NCBI RefSeq assembly: GCF_016612995.1
Contig: NZ_JAEOAH010000029.1
Location: 16,213-80,212, forward strand
DNA: 64,000 bases
Direction of reading: 5' to 3'
Source: Viridibacillus soli
GTDB lineage: Bacteria; Bacillota; Bacilli; Bacillales_A; Planococcaceae
Position numbers and translations under genes: made by a program. Of this stretch, positions 55,519-63,883 are shown piece after piece (position 1 is the first letter of the stretch; the number at the start of each line of letters is the position of its first letter). The notes under the pieces were generated by a model, which searched no databases, was not told the DNA's origin, and saw nothing but the letters and a program-made list of their open reading frames with translations.

Positions 55519-56370
55519 ATGAGAAGAATTATTTTATCGACTGAGAGTGGGGCCGATTTGCCGGAAGTTTTAGCGGACAAACATAATGTACAAGTGATAC
55601 CGATGCACGTAATCATGGATGGTCAAGATTATTTAGATGGTCATCTATCCGTAAATGAAATTTATAATTTTTATGATCGCACAAAAAAGATACCATCTAC
55701 ATCTGCCACTAATGTCCATGAGTATCAGGCGTTTTTCAAGAAAATTAGAAAGGATTTTCCTGATAGTATCATTATTCATATTGGTTATACGTCAAAGGCA
55801 TCTTCTTCCTTTCAAAATGCGTTAATAGCAGCGGAAGATTTAAAGGATCTTTTTTTAATTGATGCTTTGAACGTTACAGGTGGATTAACTGCAGTTGTGA
55901 TGTATACTGTTACTTTGCTAGAGAAAGAACCAAGGATTGATCCTGTTCACTTAATAGAAAAAATCGAATCAAAGGTTCCTAAATCAAGGCTTGCTTTCAT
56001 TCCTGGTAGCTTAGATTTTTTAAGAGCAGGTGGACGAGTAAGTAATTTAGCTTATCTCGGAGGTGCTTTGTTGAAAATAAAACCATGCATTGAATTAGTA
56101 GAAGGAAAGCTTGTTTCAACTAAAAAATATCGTGGAAATATGAGCACTGTTGCTGAAAAATTAATGCGTGATTATTTAAATCAATATGACATTGATAGAC
56201 AACAAATTTATTTTATATTCTCAATCGGACTCAGTGAAAATATCAAGCAACGGATAAATGAAATGGCAAATGAAACTGGATTCAAAAATATAACTTGGAT
56301 TCAAGCCGGTGCTATGATTTCTACTCATTCTGGTCCTGGAGGATTTGGGATTGCAGGAATAGAAGTTTAA
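55519..56370 (+). CDS. DegV family fatty-acid-binding protein
   Basis: 283 residues, ATG with TTGGAGGAGATG. STESGADLPEVLADKHNVQV, VPMHVIMDGQDYLDG, TSATNVHEYQAFFKKIRKDF, FIPGSLDFLRAGGRVSNLAY and THSGPGGFGIAGIEV are the conserved blocks of DegV/FakB proteins, which hand fatty acids to the kinase FakA for phospholipid synthesis. No fakA here. Complete, followed by a terminator. Confidence 0.93.
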   Translation: MRRIILSTESGADLPEVLADKHNVQVIPMHVIMDGQDYLDGHLSVNEIYNFYDRTKKIPSTSATNVHEYQAFFKKIRKDFPDSIIIHIGYTSKASSSFQNALIAAEDLKDLFLIDALNVTGGLTAVVMYTVTLLEKEPRIDPVHLIEKIESKVPKSRLAFIPGSLDFLRAGGRVSNLAYLGGALLKIKPCIELVEGKLVSTKKYRGNMSTVAEKLMRDYLNQYDIDRQQIYFIFSIGLSENIKQRINEMANETGFKNITWIQAGAMISTHSGPGGFGIAGIEV

Positions 56371-56397
56371 CCTTGTATACAGTACATTGAAAATCTA

Positions 56398-56428
56398 AAA
56401 AGGCTTCATCGATAAGAAGAAGCCTTTT
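56398..56428 (+). terminator. Terminator of the DegV gene
   Basis: AAAAGGCTTC/GAAGCCTTTTGTC hairpin. Confidence 0.8.
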
Positions 56429-56528
56429 GTCTTATACCACTTTATTTAGGTATAGAGTAAAGAAAATGCGAATTTACAACAATAAGGAAGTTTCAACCAA
56501 TAAAAAAAGTACCTACCTATGTCAGTTT

Positions 56529-56615
56529 CTTGTTCAACTAACGCACCTCGTTAGTTGAATAAGAAAAGTGAAGTTTATTCCACAATTGCGCCCGATTGCT
56601 GAATAAGATTTTTTT
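56529..56615. repeat. Dispersed TTCAAC hairpin, copy 4 (two hairpins)
   Basis: TTCAACTAACG-cacct-CGTTAGTTGAATAAG and then TTCCACAATTGCGCCCGATT GCTGAATAAG; the clearest copy, with a perfect 11-bp arm. Confidence 0.65.
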
Positions 56616-56624
56616 AACATATTC

Positions 56625-57851
56625 TTAAGGACTTTGCCCCGGTGTAAAAAACGTTGGAGCGTAATCTACATTTTTAAGCCATATATGCTCTTGACCATTT
56701 AAAGCATTTTTTACCCATACATCACCTTTAGTTTGCTCTGCTATCTTTCGAAACCAAGTAAGGTAAGGTCCAACAACTTGAGGATCTTCGTCAAGTTCAT
56801 TCTTCCCTGGAAATGAGATTTGTTTTTGCTCTCCTGTTCTTATGTTTATAGCGTAAAGTGATGTGAACATAGTTGGCACAGGTCCTTCTTTCCACTCCTT
56901 GTTTTCTTTTGCACGAGCTACAATTACAAAATCTTTAGAGTACCATTCCAGATCAAGGTCTACAAATCCTTTAGGTGTGTATTCTTTTTGTTGTTTAAAT
57001 ATTGGGATTTCGGCAATCGTCATTCTCTTGTTTTCAACGAAAAATCTTCCTTCTCCTGAAATATAAGCCAATTGATTGGCAGAAGGAGCCCACTTAAACC
57101 AGTCTTTAAACTCTAACATTTTTCCCACTGCTTGAAAGTGTTTTCCTTGTGATGATAATACACTTAATGTATTACTGTCCATGGACCAAGAAGCTGTAGG
57201 GACAACTAAAAAGCTAACCCACTTCCCATCAGAACTCCACTTAAAATAATTGGCATCAATCCCAAACAAGTCAGGTTCTTTAGTTTGAATCGTATAAAAG
57301 GGCTTTATTTTATCTCTAGCAAGATTTGCATCTACTGGAATTCTATAAAGTGGGATTGGGCTCCATCCTGTAGGAAGTAAGTTGGATTGTGAGGAAACAA
57401 TAAATTCTTTCCCGTTCGGAAACCATTCAAAACCACTAACGCCTAATGAGACATTTTCAAATCCTTGCGGCCGGCCATTCTTTATTTTTGTCACATTTAA
57501 TAGACCTTGATCATTGTAGGCCAACTGATTTTTGTTCGGGGACCATTTAAAGTCAGATGTTACGACCCTTACGTAAGGTTGGTAGCTTTCTTTTTCCTTT
57601 GTATCATAAATGAATAAATCCGATTTTTCTCCCTTTTCATCACCATCAATAAATCCAATGAAACGACCGTCATATGACCATTTCGGAGTATACACATACC
57701 GGTTCTTCGTAAGTTGTATTTCTTGACCACTCTTTTTGAGCCATAACTGATGATCACGGATAAATACAGCTGTTAGTGGGACTTCTGCACTTGCTATCGA
57801 CGAAAAATGAGAACAGATGAGAGTGAGTAGTAATAAAATCCGAATTCTCAC
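56625..57851 (-). CDS. Secreted TolB-like beta-propeller protein
   Basis: 408 residues, GTG start with AGGAGGGATT. Signal peptide MRIRILLLLTLICSHFSSIA to about residue 22. Repeats such as PKWSYDGRFIGFIDGDEKGE, FKWSPNKNQLAYNDQG, FEWFPNGKEFIVSS, FKWSSDGKWVSFLV and FKWAPSANQLAYISGEGRF are six to seven TolB/PD40 blades. Likely extracytoplasmic, perhaps a binding or sporulation-related protein; no enzyme motif is present. Intact. Confidence 0.87.
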   Translation of the reverse strand: MRIRILLLLTLICSHFSSIASAEVPLTAVFIRDHQLWLKKSGQEIQLTKNRYVYTPKWSYDGRFIGFIDGDEKGEKSDLFIYDTKEKESYQPYVRVVTSDFKWSPNKNQLAYNDQGLLNVTKIKNGRPQGFENVSLGVSGFEWFPNGKEFIVSSQSNLLPTGWSPIPLYRIPVDANLARDKIKPFYTIQTKEPDLFGIDANYFKWSSDGKWVSFLVVPTASWSMDSNTLSVLSSQGKHFQAVGKMLEFKDWFKWAPSANQLAYISGEGRFFVENKRMTIAEIPIFKQQKEYTPKGFVDLDLEWYSKDFVIVARAKENKEWKEGPVPTMFTSLYAINIRTGEQKQISFPGKNELDEDPQVVGPYLTWFRKIAEQTKGDVWVKNALNGQEHIWLKNVDYAPTFFTPGQSP

Positions 57852-57907
57852 GTCAATCCCTCCTACTAAAAAGATTTAACAAATCATATTTTGCCCAAAT
57901 TAATAAC

Positions 57908-57992
57908 AACTATCCGTATTCAACAATATGGCCCGATTGTTGAATACAAGTTAAACAACACTCTTAAACTAACCTCCCCTTTAGTTGAACAA
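57908..57992. repeat. Dispersed TTCAAC hairpin, copy 5
   Basis: TATTCAACAAT-atggcccg-ATTGTTGAATA, followed by AAACTAACC-tcccc-TTTAGTTGAACAAG. Confidence 0.65.
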
Positions 57993-57998
57993 GATATC

Positions 57999-58424
57999 TC
58001 AATAAGCAAGTCTCTTTGAAAGATAATACTGTTGATTATCTTTATTAGGATGTTCTTCTATTACACCAACTACTTCATAACCATATTTTTGATAGAAAGT
58101 TGGGGCTTGAAAGCTAAATGTATCTAGTTGAATGAGTTTGCATCTATTCTCTCTTGCAATTTGCTCCATATTATCTAATAACTGTTTTCCATATCCTTTT
58201 CCTCTAAGAGATTCATCAACCCATAAGAAATCAATATGTAAGTTATACCAAAAAGTCGTTCCTGTAATGCCACCTAAAATTTTATCATCTTCATCTCTAA
58301 GGATAAAGCCAATATTTTTGACTGGGTGTTTTACATCATCTGGTAGTTTAGAAAGATTGTGTTCAATTACCTTTTTACGAATATAATCACTGTCTTCTTG
58401 ATTCCATTGCTGAGTTATTTTCAT
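57999..58424 (-). CDS. GNAT family N-acetyltransferase
   Basis: 141 residues from ATG 58424 (ATGGAGGGAA upstream). [40 protein letters not shown] (acetyl-CoA loop) and [20 protein letters not shown] are complete. The remnant at 14023 is a paralogue. Substrate unknown. Confidence 0.9.
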   Translation of the reverse strand: MKITQQWNQEDSDYIRKKVIEHNLSKLPDDVKHPVKNIGFILRDEDDKILGGITGTTFWYNLHIDFLWVDESLRGKGYGKQLLDNMEQIARENRCKLIQLDTFSFQAPTFYQKYGYEVVGVIEEHPNKDNQQYYLSKRLAY

Positions 58425-58604
58425 AATTTTCCCTCCATATAAGTTTTTGAATAAATATTTCATCACACAAAATTACTTGTATTTACAAATAATTCATTTT
58501 TGCTTATTGAAGAAAACTGCCTCGTTAGTAAAATATCAATATGTCTATATTTCGATAGAGTTGGCAATAATCCCTTTAATAATAACTTTTTAGGAGGTAA
58601 AATA

Positions 58605-59377
58605 ATGCTACTGTCAAAAGCATGGGAAGCATTTGAATCTGACAAACGAATTGAAGGCTTTTCCCCACAGACATTGAAAGCTTACCGACTCCAAGCGTCA
58701 TTACTAATTAAGTATTTTAAGGATATAGCAATAACAAATTTAGAAACAAATCTACTGAAAGAATATCTTTCGGTTTCAGGGAAGCATTTAAAACCATCTA
58801 GCCTTTCACATAGAATTCGCTTTATGAAGTCTTTGTTTCGTGTTACCTACAGATGAATCCCGCCTCCAAAATTAAAGAGCCTAAAGTGGGAAAACGAATA
58901 CCAAAGTATTTATCTGAAAAGGAAATCGAACTTCTTCGTGAAGCTTGTCATTCAGAAATGGAGAAAGCGATGTTTGAGTTTATGGTCTCTATAGGGTGCC
59001 GAATTGGGGAAATTGTTTCGTTGGAAAAGAACGACATTAATTGGTCCAATCGATCTGCGATAGTAAGAGGAAAAGGTGATAAGGAGAGGGAAGTTTATTT
59101 TAATATACGGAGCGAAATATGGCTTAAACGCTATATTGACAATCGAAATGACACTGATCCAGCCATCTTCGTGACTGAAAGACATCCTCAACTCAGACAT
59201 AGTTACGCCACCCATTTATTAAACAATGTTGCGCCTATTGAAGTAATTCAAAGTCTGATGGGGCATGAGAAAAGCGAAACCACTCGGATCCATGCTCAAC
59301 TAAGCGGGAGACTTAGAAAAGAGTTTTATCATACCTTATTTAATACTTTACTCATATTGTTCATTAGTTTGCTGTAG
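58605..59377 (+). pseudogene. Tyrosine recombinase (phage-type integrase), inactivated
   Basis: ATG 58605 (TAGGAGGTAA) starts the SAM-like core-binding domain (WEAFESDKRIEGFSPQTLKA); the frame breaks after MKSLFRVTYR and resumes at MNPASKIKEPKVGKRIPKYL. The catalytic domain keeps the first Arg (SIGCRIGEIVSL) but has lost about 35 residues before LRHSYATHLL, so the His of HxLRH is replaced by Pro (HPQLRH), and the nucleophile position in TTRIHAQLSG is His instead of Tyr. It is therefore dead three times over. No att site was identified. Confidence 0.85.
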
Positions 59378-59441
59378 CGTGTAAACACGCTACAGCTTGT
59401 TTATGATACGATTTACATAAATTACATAAAGAGGTGATGAT

Positions 59442-59642
59442 ATGGAAAACAATACGTTAGTTTGTAAGGCTTGTGGTAATGATTCCTTCGCACAAGGTGA
59501 ATTAGGCGGATCTATGGCAAATGTAAAGCCCATTAAGCTCGATATGCTCCATTTTTCGAGTTCACCACTAATTTTGACTATTTGTACGAATTGCGGAGAA
59601 GTAGCTTCAATGAAAGTTAAGAAACCTCAAATGTTCATATAG
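59442..59642 (+). CDS. Small zinc-ribbon protein
   Basis: 66 residues, ATG with AAGAGGTGATG. Two CxxC pairs (CKACGNDSF and CTNCGEVASM) separated by 40 residues make a rubredoxin-like zinc ribbon, often annotated as nucleic-acid-binding. No partner gene. Intact. Confidence 0.8.
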   Translation: MENNTLVCKACGNDSFAQGELGGSMANVKPIKLDMLHFSSSPLILTICTNCGEVASMKVKKPQMFI

Positions 59643-59714
59643 TCCTTTATATTTTATATTTAGGGTCACTTCCAGCCGAGTGATCCTTTATTAGTTTCTT
59701 TCTGATACGATCTA

Positions 59715-59831
59715 TTAGCAGCCAAATAAATCCACTGCCTTGAAAAAATCCATCACTTCTTTTTCAGCTTCATCTACTGAACGGTTTTTAAGTTCCATTT
59801 CTGCGAATTTAACTTTTTTAGTTTCAGCCAA
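59715..59831 (-). CDS. Small 38-residue protein
   Basis: TTG 59831 with GAAAGGGG upstream: MAETKKVKFAEMELKNRSVD, EAEKEVMDFFKAVDLFGC. Charged amphipathic helix, plausible coding pattern, no known family. Confidence 0.45.
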   Translation of the reverse strand: MAETKKVKFAEMELKNRSVDEAEKEVMDFFKAVDLFGC

Positions 59832-59979
59832 ATTTATAGCCCCTTTCTTCTGCACAAAATCTTTCAGATATTCAGTCAATATAGTGATAAATTTAAAATT
59901 TAACTTTGATATATCTGTTTAAAATAACCTTCTATCCCTTCTTCAACTATCCTGCATTGTTTAGCACAAGAAGCGACTG

Positions 59980-60150
59980 CTATAATTGAACAATCGCACC
60001 CGTTAAATTATTAAGAAAAGGAATAACACTAGTATCTGTTATTTCGCTTGCTTTTCTGTAAGCATTCCAAGAAGGTGAATCTTCACTACTAGTATAAGAA
60101 CCTCTGTCTGCCATTTTTTCGATTAATTTTAACAGTTCTTTTTCATCCAT
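59980..60150 (-). pseudogene. Small protein gene truncated by a dispersed repeat
   Basis: ATG 60150 (AGGAGTTT upstream) reads MDEKELLKLIEKMADRGSYT, SSEDSPSWNAYRKASEITDT, SVIPFLNNLTGAIVQL. The last residues TGAIVQL and the stop come from a TTCAAC-type repeat (59983-60010), so the original C-terminus has been lost. The first 49 residues resemble the start of HEAT-like helical proteins. Confidence 0.5.
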
Positions 60151-60196
60151 TGTTATAAACTCCTATGAAGTTATTTATCTTAATATAGCATCTCTT

Positions 60197-60222
60197 ATGT
60201 AACTAAACTGCCCGTTAGTTGA
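60197..60222. repeat. Dispersed TTCAAC repeat, copies 6 and 7
   Basis: TAACTAAACTGCCCGTTAGT TGAA here, and TTGAACAATCGCACCCGTTA at 59986, both degenerate. Confidence 0.45.
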
Positions 60223-60299
60223 AAAAAGTACGATAATATTTTTCGTTATTATACACCTATTACCCCATAAACTTCATTAATATTATCTGTATTCAAAAT

Positions 60300-60340
60300 A
60301 AAAGCTGAGCTAAAGAATAATCTTTAGTTCAGCTTTTATT
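60300..60340. terminator. Bidirectional terminator
   Basis: AAAGCTGAGCTAAAGA/TCTTTAGTTCAGCTTT hairpin downstream of the small membrane protein gene (minus). Confidence 0.75.
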
Positions 60341-60438
60341 CTATTCATTATAATGTTGCACATTCTATAGAAATGCTGTTATATAAGTCTATAATCTAAC
60401 TTCTTGACTTCTAATAAAAAATAATGATTGCGCTTTTC

Positions 60439-60636
60439 TTAATCCTGTTCACATAACACAGTTTGACTAAAGCTAAAAAGACCAGTTTCAAGTGAAGTCC
60501 TACCATTTGCATCAAAACATTCGTCGATATCCTGCATATTCTTTTTATGAATACTATACCTTTTCACAGTAGCTAAGCTAATGAGCAACATAAAGACAAT
60601 GAACACAATACTTATGATGACTGTTTTACGCTTCAT
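60439..60636 (-). CDS. Small membrane-anchored protein
   Basis: 65 residues, ATG with AAAGGAGAGGG. KTVIISIVFIVFMLLISLAT is a signal anchor; the tail MQDIDECFDANGRTSLETGL has two Cys in total. Lies 24 nt after the VanZ-like gene stop and is probably its operon partner. Confidence 0.6.
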   Translation of the reverse strand: MKRKTVIISIVFIVFMLLISLATVKRYSIHKKNMQDIDECFDANGRTSLETGLFSFSQTVLCEQD

Positions 60637-60660
60637 AACGCCCTCTCCTTTATTTAAAAG

Positions 60661-61440
60661 TTAAGCACTTATAGTTTTCTGATTGTGCTTAGATCGACTT
60701 AAACCTCTCAGCCACTTTTGAATATAGACAAAAAGAATATAGCCAATCATCGCGCCTGCTGTAAGCAAAATCACGTCATCCACATCTGCTCTTCCTATAG
60801 AAAATAGGAATTGTATTACTTCAATTATAATACTAGTCACTACAGCCAGTTTGAAAATGCTTTTTGCATGGCGAAAACGTTTTATGAGCACTGGTAATAA
60901 AAGTCCAAGCGGAATGAAAATCACCATATTTCCAAATAAATTATAGAGAATAATAGATGTATTCATTTCCCCAAAACTCGTTAAATAACTATAAATTGTA
61001 TTAAACGGAATAAAATTTGTATTAAAACGCCATCCACTATAATCAAATAACATGCCACTGTTTTGGTCTGAAAAAACAAATGGGTTGAGTGGTTCTCCAT
61101 AAACTTTATAAATCAATACTAAGTCAATAATACGATCGATTATTAGCTTATGTAGTGCAACAATAACGTAAAAACTAAATAACATCCATCCAATTACTTT
61201 CCATGAACGATAATGAGGAATAACCGTTTCCTGATAGCCCGTGTGCAGTATCTCAACTTGACCGAAATCCTTCAATACTTTCTTCGTAGCTTCATCTTCT
61301 GCCAAGCCTTTATTCATATAGTCAGCCTTGGCAGTATATAAATGGTCACGCATCTCTTCCACAATATCCTCTTTATCCTGATTACTACAATCGAGATCAC
61401 CTACTATGCTTCGAATGTAGGTCTCAATGGCTTGATCCAT
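60661..61440 (-). CDS. HAAS-domain / VanZ-like membrane protein
   Basis: 259 residues from ATG 61440 (GGAGGGG upstream). The N-terminal 75 residues (AIETYIRSIVGDLDCSNQDK, EEMRDHLYTAKADYMNKGLA, LKDFGQVE) form the HAAS domain that usually follows a PadR regulator; then VanZ-like helices: NFIPFNTIYSYLT, LYNLFGNMVIFIPLGLLLPV, IIIEVIQFLFSIGRADVDDV (VanZ signature R-x-D-x-D-D). The start overlaps the PadR gene by 37 bp. Probable role in envelope stress or glycopeptide-type tolerance, by family only. Confidence 0.88.
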   Translation of the reverse strand: MDQAIETYIRSIVGDLDCSNQDKEDIVEEMRDHLYTAKADYMNKGLAEDEATKKVLKDFGQVEILHTGYQETVIPHYRSWKVIGWMLFSFYVIVALHKLIIDRIIDLVLIYKVYGEPLNPFVFSDQNSGMLFDYSGWRFNTNFIPFNTIYSYLTSFGEMNTSIILYNLFGNMVIFIPLGLLLPVLIKRFRHAKSIFKLAVVTSIIIEVIQFLFSIGRADVDDVILLTAGAMIGYILFVYIQKWLRGLSRSKHNQKTISA

Positions 61441-61763
61441 GCCATCCCCTCCGAACATACGTTAATAAGTGAATTTATTTGACTCCATTCTTTTAATTTT
61501 TTCTGAAGTTCTTTTTTTCCATCTTCCGTAATTTGATAGTATTTTCGTCTACTGCCCGTGTCAGGTGTTTGCCAGTAAGAAGTTAGCCAGCCTTTTGTTT
61601 CGAGCCTTTTCAATGCAGGATACAAAGTTCCCTCGCTCATATTGTATAATTCACTGCTATTTACTTTTAGTGACTTCACCATTTCATAGCCATACATATC
61701 CTGCTTCGCCACTAGCGATAGCAACAGGATATCAATACTGCCCTTCATAATTTCCTTATCCAT
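61404..61763 (-). CDS. PadR family transcriptional regulator
   Basis: 119 residues from ATG 61763 (GGTGGTAATT). Winged helix: IMKGSIDILLLSLVAKQDMY, EGTLYPALKRLETKGWLTSY, TGSRRKYYQITEDGKKEL. First gene of the PadR-VanZ-small membrane operon; a perfect palindrome in its own promoter (61803-61818) is the likely operator, so it should be autoregulated. Confidence 0.93.
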   Translation of the reverse strand: MDKEIMKGSIDILLLSLVAKQDMYGYEMVKSLKVNSSELYNMSEGTLYPALKRLETKGWLTSYWQTPDTGSRRKYYQITEDGKKELQKKLKEWSQINSLINVCSEGMAWIKPLRPTFEA

Positions 61764-61795
61764 AATTACCACCATCCCCATTTTTAGTTAATAAC

Positions 61796-61826
61796 ATCTT
61801 ATCACGATGTACATCGTGTTACAAGG
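61796..61826 (-). promoter_or_regulatory. Promoter with PadR operator
   Basis: CACGATGTACATCGTG (61803-61818) is a perfect 16-bp palindrome with the ATGT/ACAT core usual for PadR. It fills the 17-nt spacer between TTGTAA and TAAGAT on the minus strand, about 35 nt before the PadR start. Confidence 0.8.
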
Positions 61827-61859
61827 TAAATTGTTGTAAAAAATGCCAATTGGATCGAT

Positions 61860-62449
61860 CCGCTTGATAATGGCTTCTTTATAGTTGTCCTTTCTTTTCT
61901 AAACACCGTCTTGCTACCTCATTTATAACAACGATTTTTTCGGTATTGGTCTATTCTGTCATAATATCTTCTTACTACTAAGAATCATATAAGCCCAGAA
62001 ATTCCAAACAACATAAATTCAGGAGTTTTCTTTGGAAAATAACGCTTTGAATAATAATAGTAAAACACTATAAGTAACTAAAAAACGATATTAAAAGATG
62101 GACTTTTCTGTTAACTTGGTATATATTTAAGAGGAAATATTCCCCTTATTATTATTTTGCGTCCGCTAATTTTAGCTGGCGTTTTTTTTATGTGGATATT
62201 AGATTAACTAAACTCCTGGCTTTCTTTTAACTATTATGCATAAGAACCATTGATCGATTATTATAAAATAAATAATATTTACTTAAAAGTAGGATCTAAG
62301 ATTAATAGGAATTATCCACTAGAGAACTAATGGCCAGTAATTAATTATTTTAGTACATGATGAAGTGCTAAAATTACGCAGAGCAACTGTTTTCCTAGGT
62401 TCTTTATGTCCGAGATAGCCCTATAAATCTATATTTCTTTTTTCTACCT
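61860..62449. other. Intergenic region
   Basis: 590 bp with no credible gene. A hairpin followed by eight T (CGCTAATTTTAGC within 62159-62190) would terminate plus-strand RNA although no plus gene precedes it; a small RNA ending there is possible but unsupported. Confidence 0.4.
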
Positions 62450-63199
62450 TTACTCATAACACAACTTGGTATTTTCAATCCAACAATTTTCTTCTACCAA
62501 ATTATTATCATTGCTCTTTAAACTAACCATCACTTTATACTCTCTGGCTTTTTCAAAAATTACTTCTTGTGAGTTCTGTAATTTGATGTGCAGTCTGTTC
62601 TCCCTTACCAAAACATCTTCAAAAACAATTTTTAACATCTCAAAATCAGTATTTGAAAATTTACCACTAATAGTGATCTTTTTTATACCACCAATGTTAT
62701 TTTCCGCTGCATTTGGCAGCATATATTTCTCCATATAATCTCTTGTTTTTTGATTTTTCATTTGTTGAAAACCAATTTGCAATGGAACACCTTGAAAGAA
62801 ATCCAAATAACTATTTCGCCATGGTAACGTTTTTGAGAATAAATTAAAAAGGAATTTTATCTTCAAGCTTTCTGGTTTCGAGATAGATACCCCTTTGGTC
62901 TGTAATTCAGTACTTAACTTATCTATATCTGCTACATCAAGCATTAAACATATCAGGCCCCGCTCACCTCTGTTAAAAGCACTTACCCAATCTGACTTCC
63001 ATCCTCCTCCATCTTTCTTCAATATGCTAATCATTTCGAAATACTCTTTGCCTATCCAAATATTTGATGCTTTAAAACCTTTCGTCCCTTTTCCTTTTTT
63101 CGGTTCATAAGGTAAACCCAATTGACGAATTGCAGTAACTTGTTCTCCCTCTACTTGATAATTTCTGTCCACATTTATAACTAAATGATCAATTTTCAT
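62450..63199 (-). CDS. VOC (glyoxalase-like) domain protein
   Basis: 249 residues, ATG with AAAAAGGAGAATG. MKIDHLVINVDR, GTKGFKASNIWIGKEYFEMI, FNRGERGLICLMLDVADIDK and LDFFQGVPLQIGFQQ give the two beta-alpha-beta-beta modules of the glyoxalase_3/VOC type (His5 and Glu as metal ligands). Located next to a PadR gene, with a similar palindrome before each, so it is probably its target. Substrate unknown. Confidence 0.82.
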   Translation of the reverse strand: MKIDHLVINVDRNYQVEGEQVTAIRQLGLPYEPKKGKGTKGFKASNIWIGKEYFEMISILKKDGGGWKSDWVSAFNRGERGLICLMLDVADIDKLSTELQTKGVSISKPESLKIKFLFNLFSKTLPWRNSYLDFFQGVPLQIGFQQMKNQKTRDYMEKYMLPNAAENNIGGIKKITISGKFSNTDFEMLKIVFEDVLVRENRLHIKLQNSQEVIFEKAREYKVMVSLKSNDNNLVEENCWIENTKLCYE

Positions 63200-63255
63200 C
63201 TAACATTCTCCTTTTTAAGAAAATAAATTAACGAAAAACCAAACACTCAAACCCA

Positions 63256-63276
63256 AGTATTCAACGTTGACTATTG
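63256..63276 (-). promoter_or_regulatory. Probable PadR operator before the VOC gene
   Basis: AGTATTCAACGTTGACTATT contains the perfect palindrome TCAACGTTGA (63261-63270) and resembles the site at 63866. Confidence 0.6.
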
Positions 63277-63314
63277 GAGTATTTTTTTCTCCCTCTAAAA
63301 AGAGGGAGCACTTT

Positions 63315-63845
63315 TCAATCTAATAGCTCTAATATATTCTCAATAAGTGTGATTTGTTGTCTGACAATATTGATCATGTTATCAGAAACCAAATGTACCA
63401 TTGACGGCAATTCCCCATCTAAATATTTTTTCTTAATATCTATACCACTCTCTAATGCCTTCAACTCTTTAGTTAACTTCTCTAATTGTTGCTCCAAAGC
63501 TTCACGTGATTGCTCTGTAGGCAATTTATCTATAAAAGATAATCCAGAATAAAGAGCTGTTGGGTATGGTACAGAAGATGATTGAATTGCTTTAAATATC
63601 AACTCTTGAAAATATGACTTGCCTTTTTCAGTAATTTTATATATAGCTTTTTGTCGAAAACCTGTTTGTTCTATTCGCTCTATTTCTATATAGTTATCTT
63701 TTTCAAGTTTTTTCAACGCATGATAAATTGATCCAACCAGTACACCTGACCACCGCTCAACATCATTTTCTTGTAGCATCATCTGTATATCATAACCAGA
63801 CATTGGGCGAATATCTAACATTCCTAAAACAAGTAGTTGCGTCAA
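63315..63845 (-). CDS. PadR family transcriptional regulator with C-terminal helical domain
   Basis: 176 residues from TTG 63845 (GGAGGT 7 nt upstream). Winged helix LLVLGMLDIRPMSGYDIQMM, GSIYHALKKLEKDNYIEIER, RQKAIYKITEKGKSYFQ; the C-terminal half (residues about 100-176) is the coiled Vir_act_alpha_C-type helix pair that dimerises. Site at 63866-63883 lies just upstream of its SD. Its neighbour VOC gene carries a similar site, so repression of both is likely. Confidence 0.92.
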   Translation of the reverse strand: MTQLLVLGMLDIRPMSGYDIQMMLQENDVERWSGVLVGSIYHALKKLEKDNYIEIERIEQTGFRQKAIYKITEKGKSYFQELIFKAIQSSSVPYPTALYSGLSFIDKLPTEQSREALEQQLEKLTKELKALESGIDIKKKYLDGELPSMVHLVSDNMINIVRQQITLIENILELLD

Positions 63846-63865
63846 AATAAATACCTCCAAAACAC

Positions 63866-63883
63866 ATACTCTACGTTGAGTAT
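63866..63883 (-). promoter_or_regulatory. Probable PadR autoregulatory operator
   Basis: ATACTC-t-ACGT-t-GAGTAT: an 18-bp palindrome with a single mismatched pair, 20-40 nt before the regulator start. Confidence 0.7.

Noticed and set aside
63281..63310. Terminator after the PadR gene at the right end
   Set aside because: CTCCCTCT/AGAGGGAG stem is present, but the U run lies on the wrong side for the minus-strand gene.
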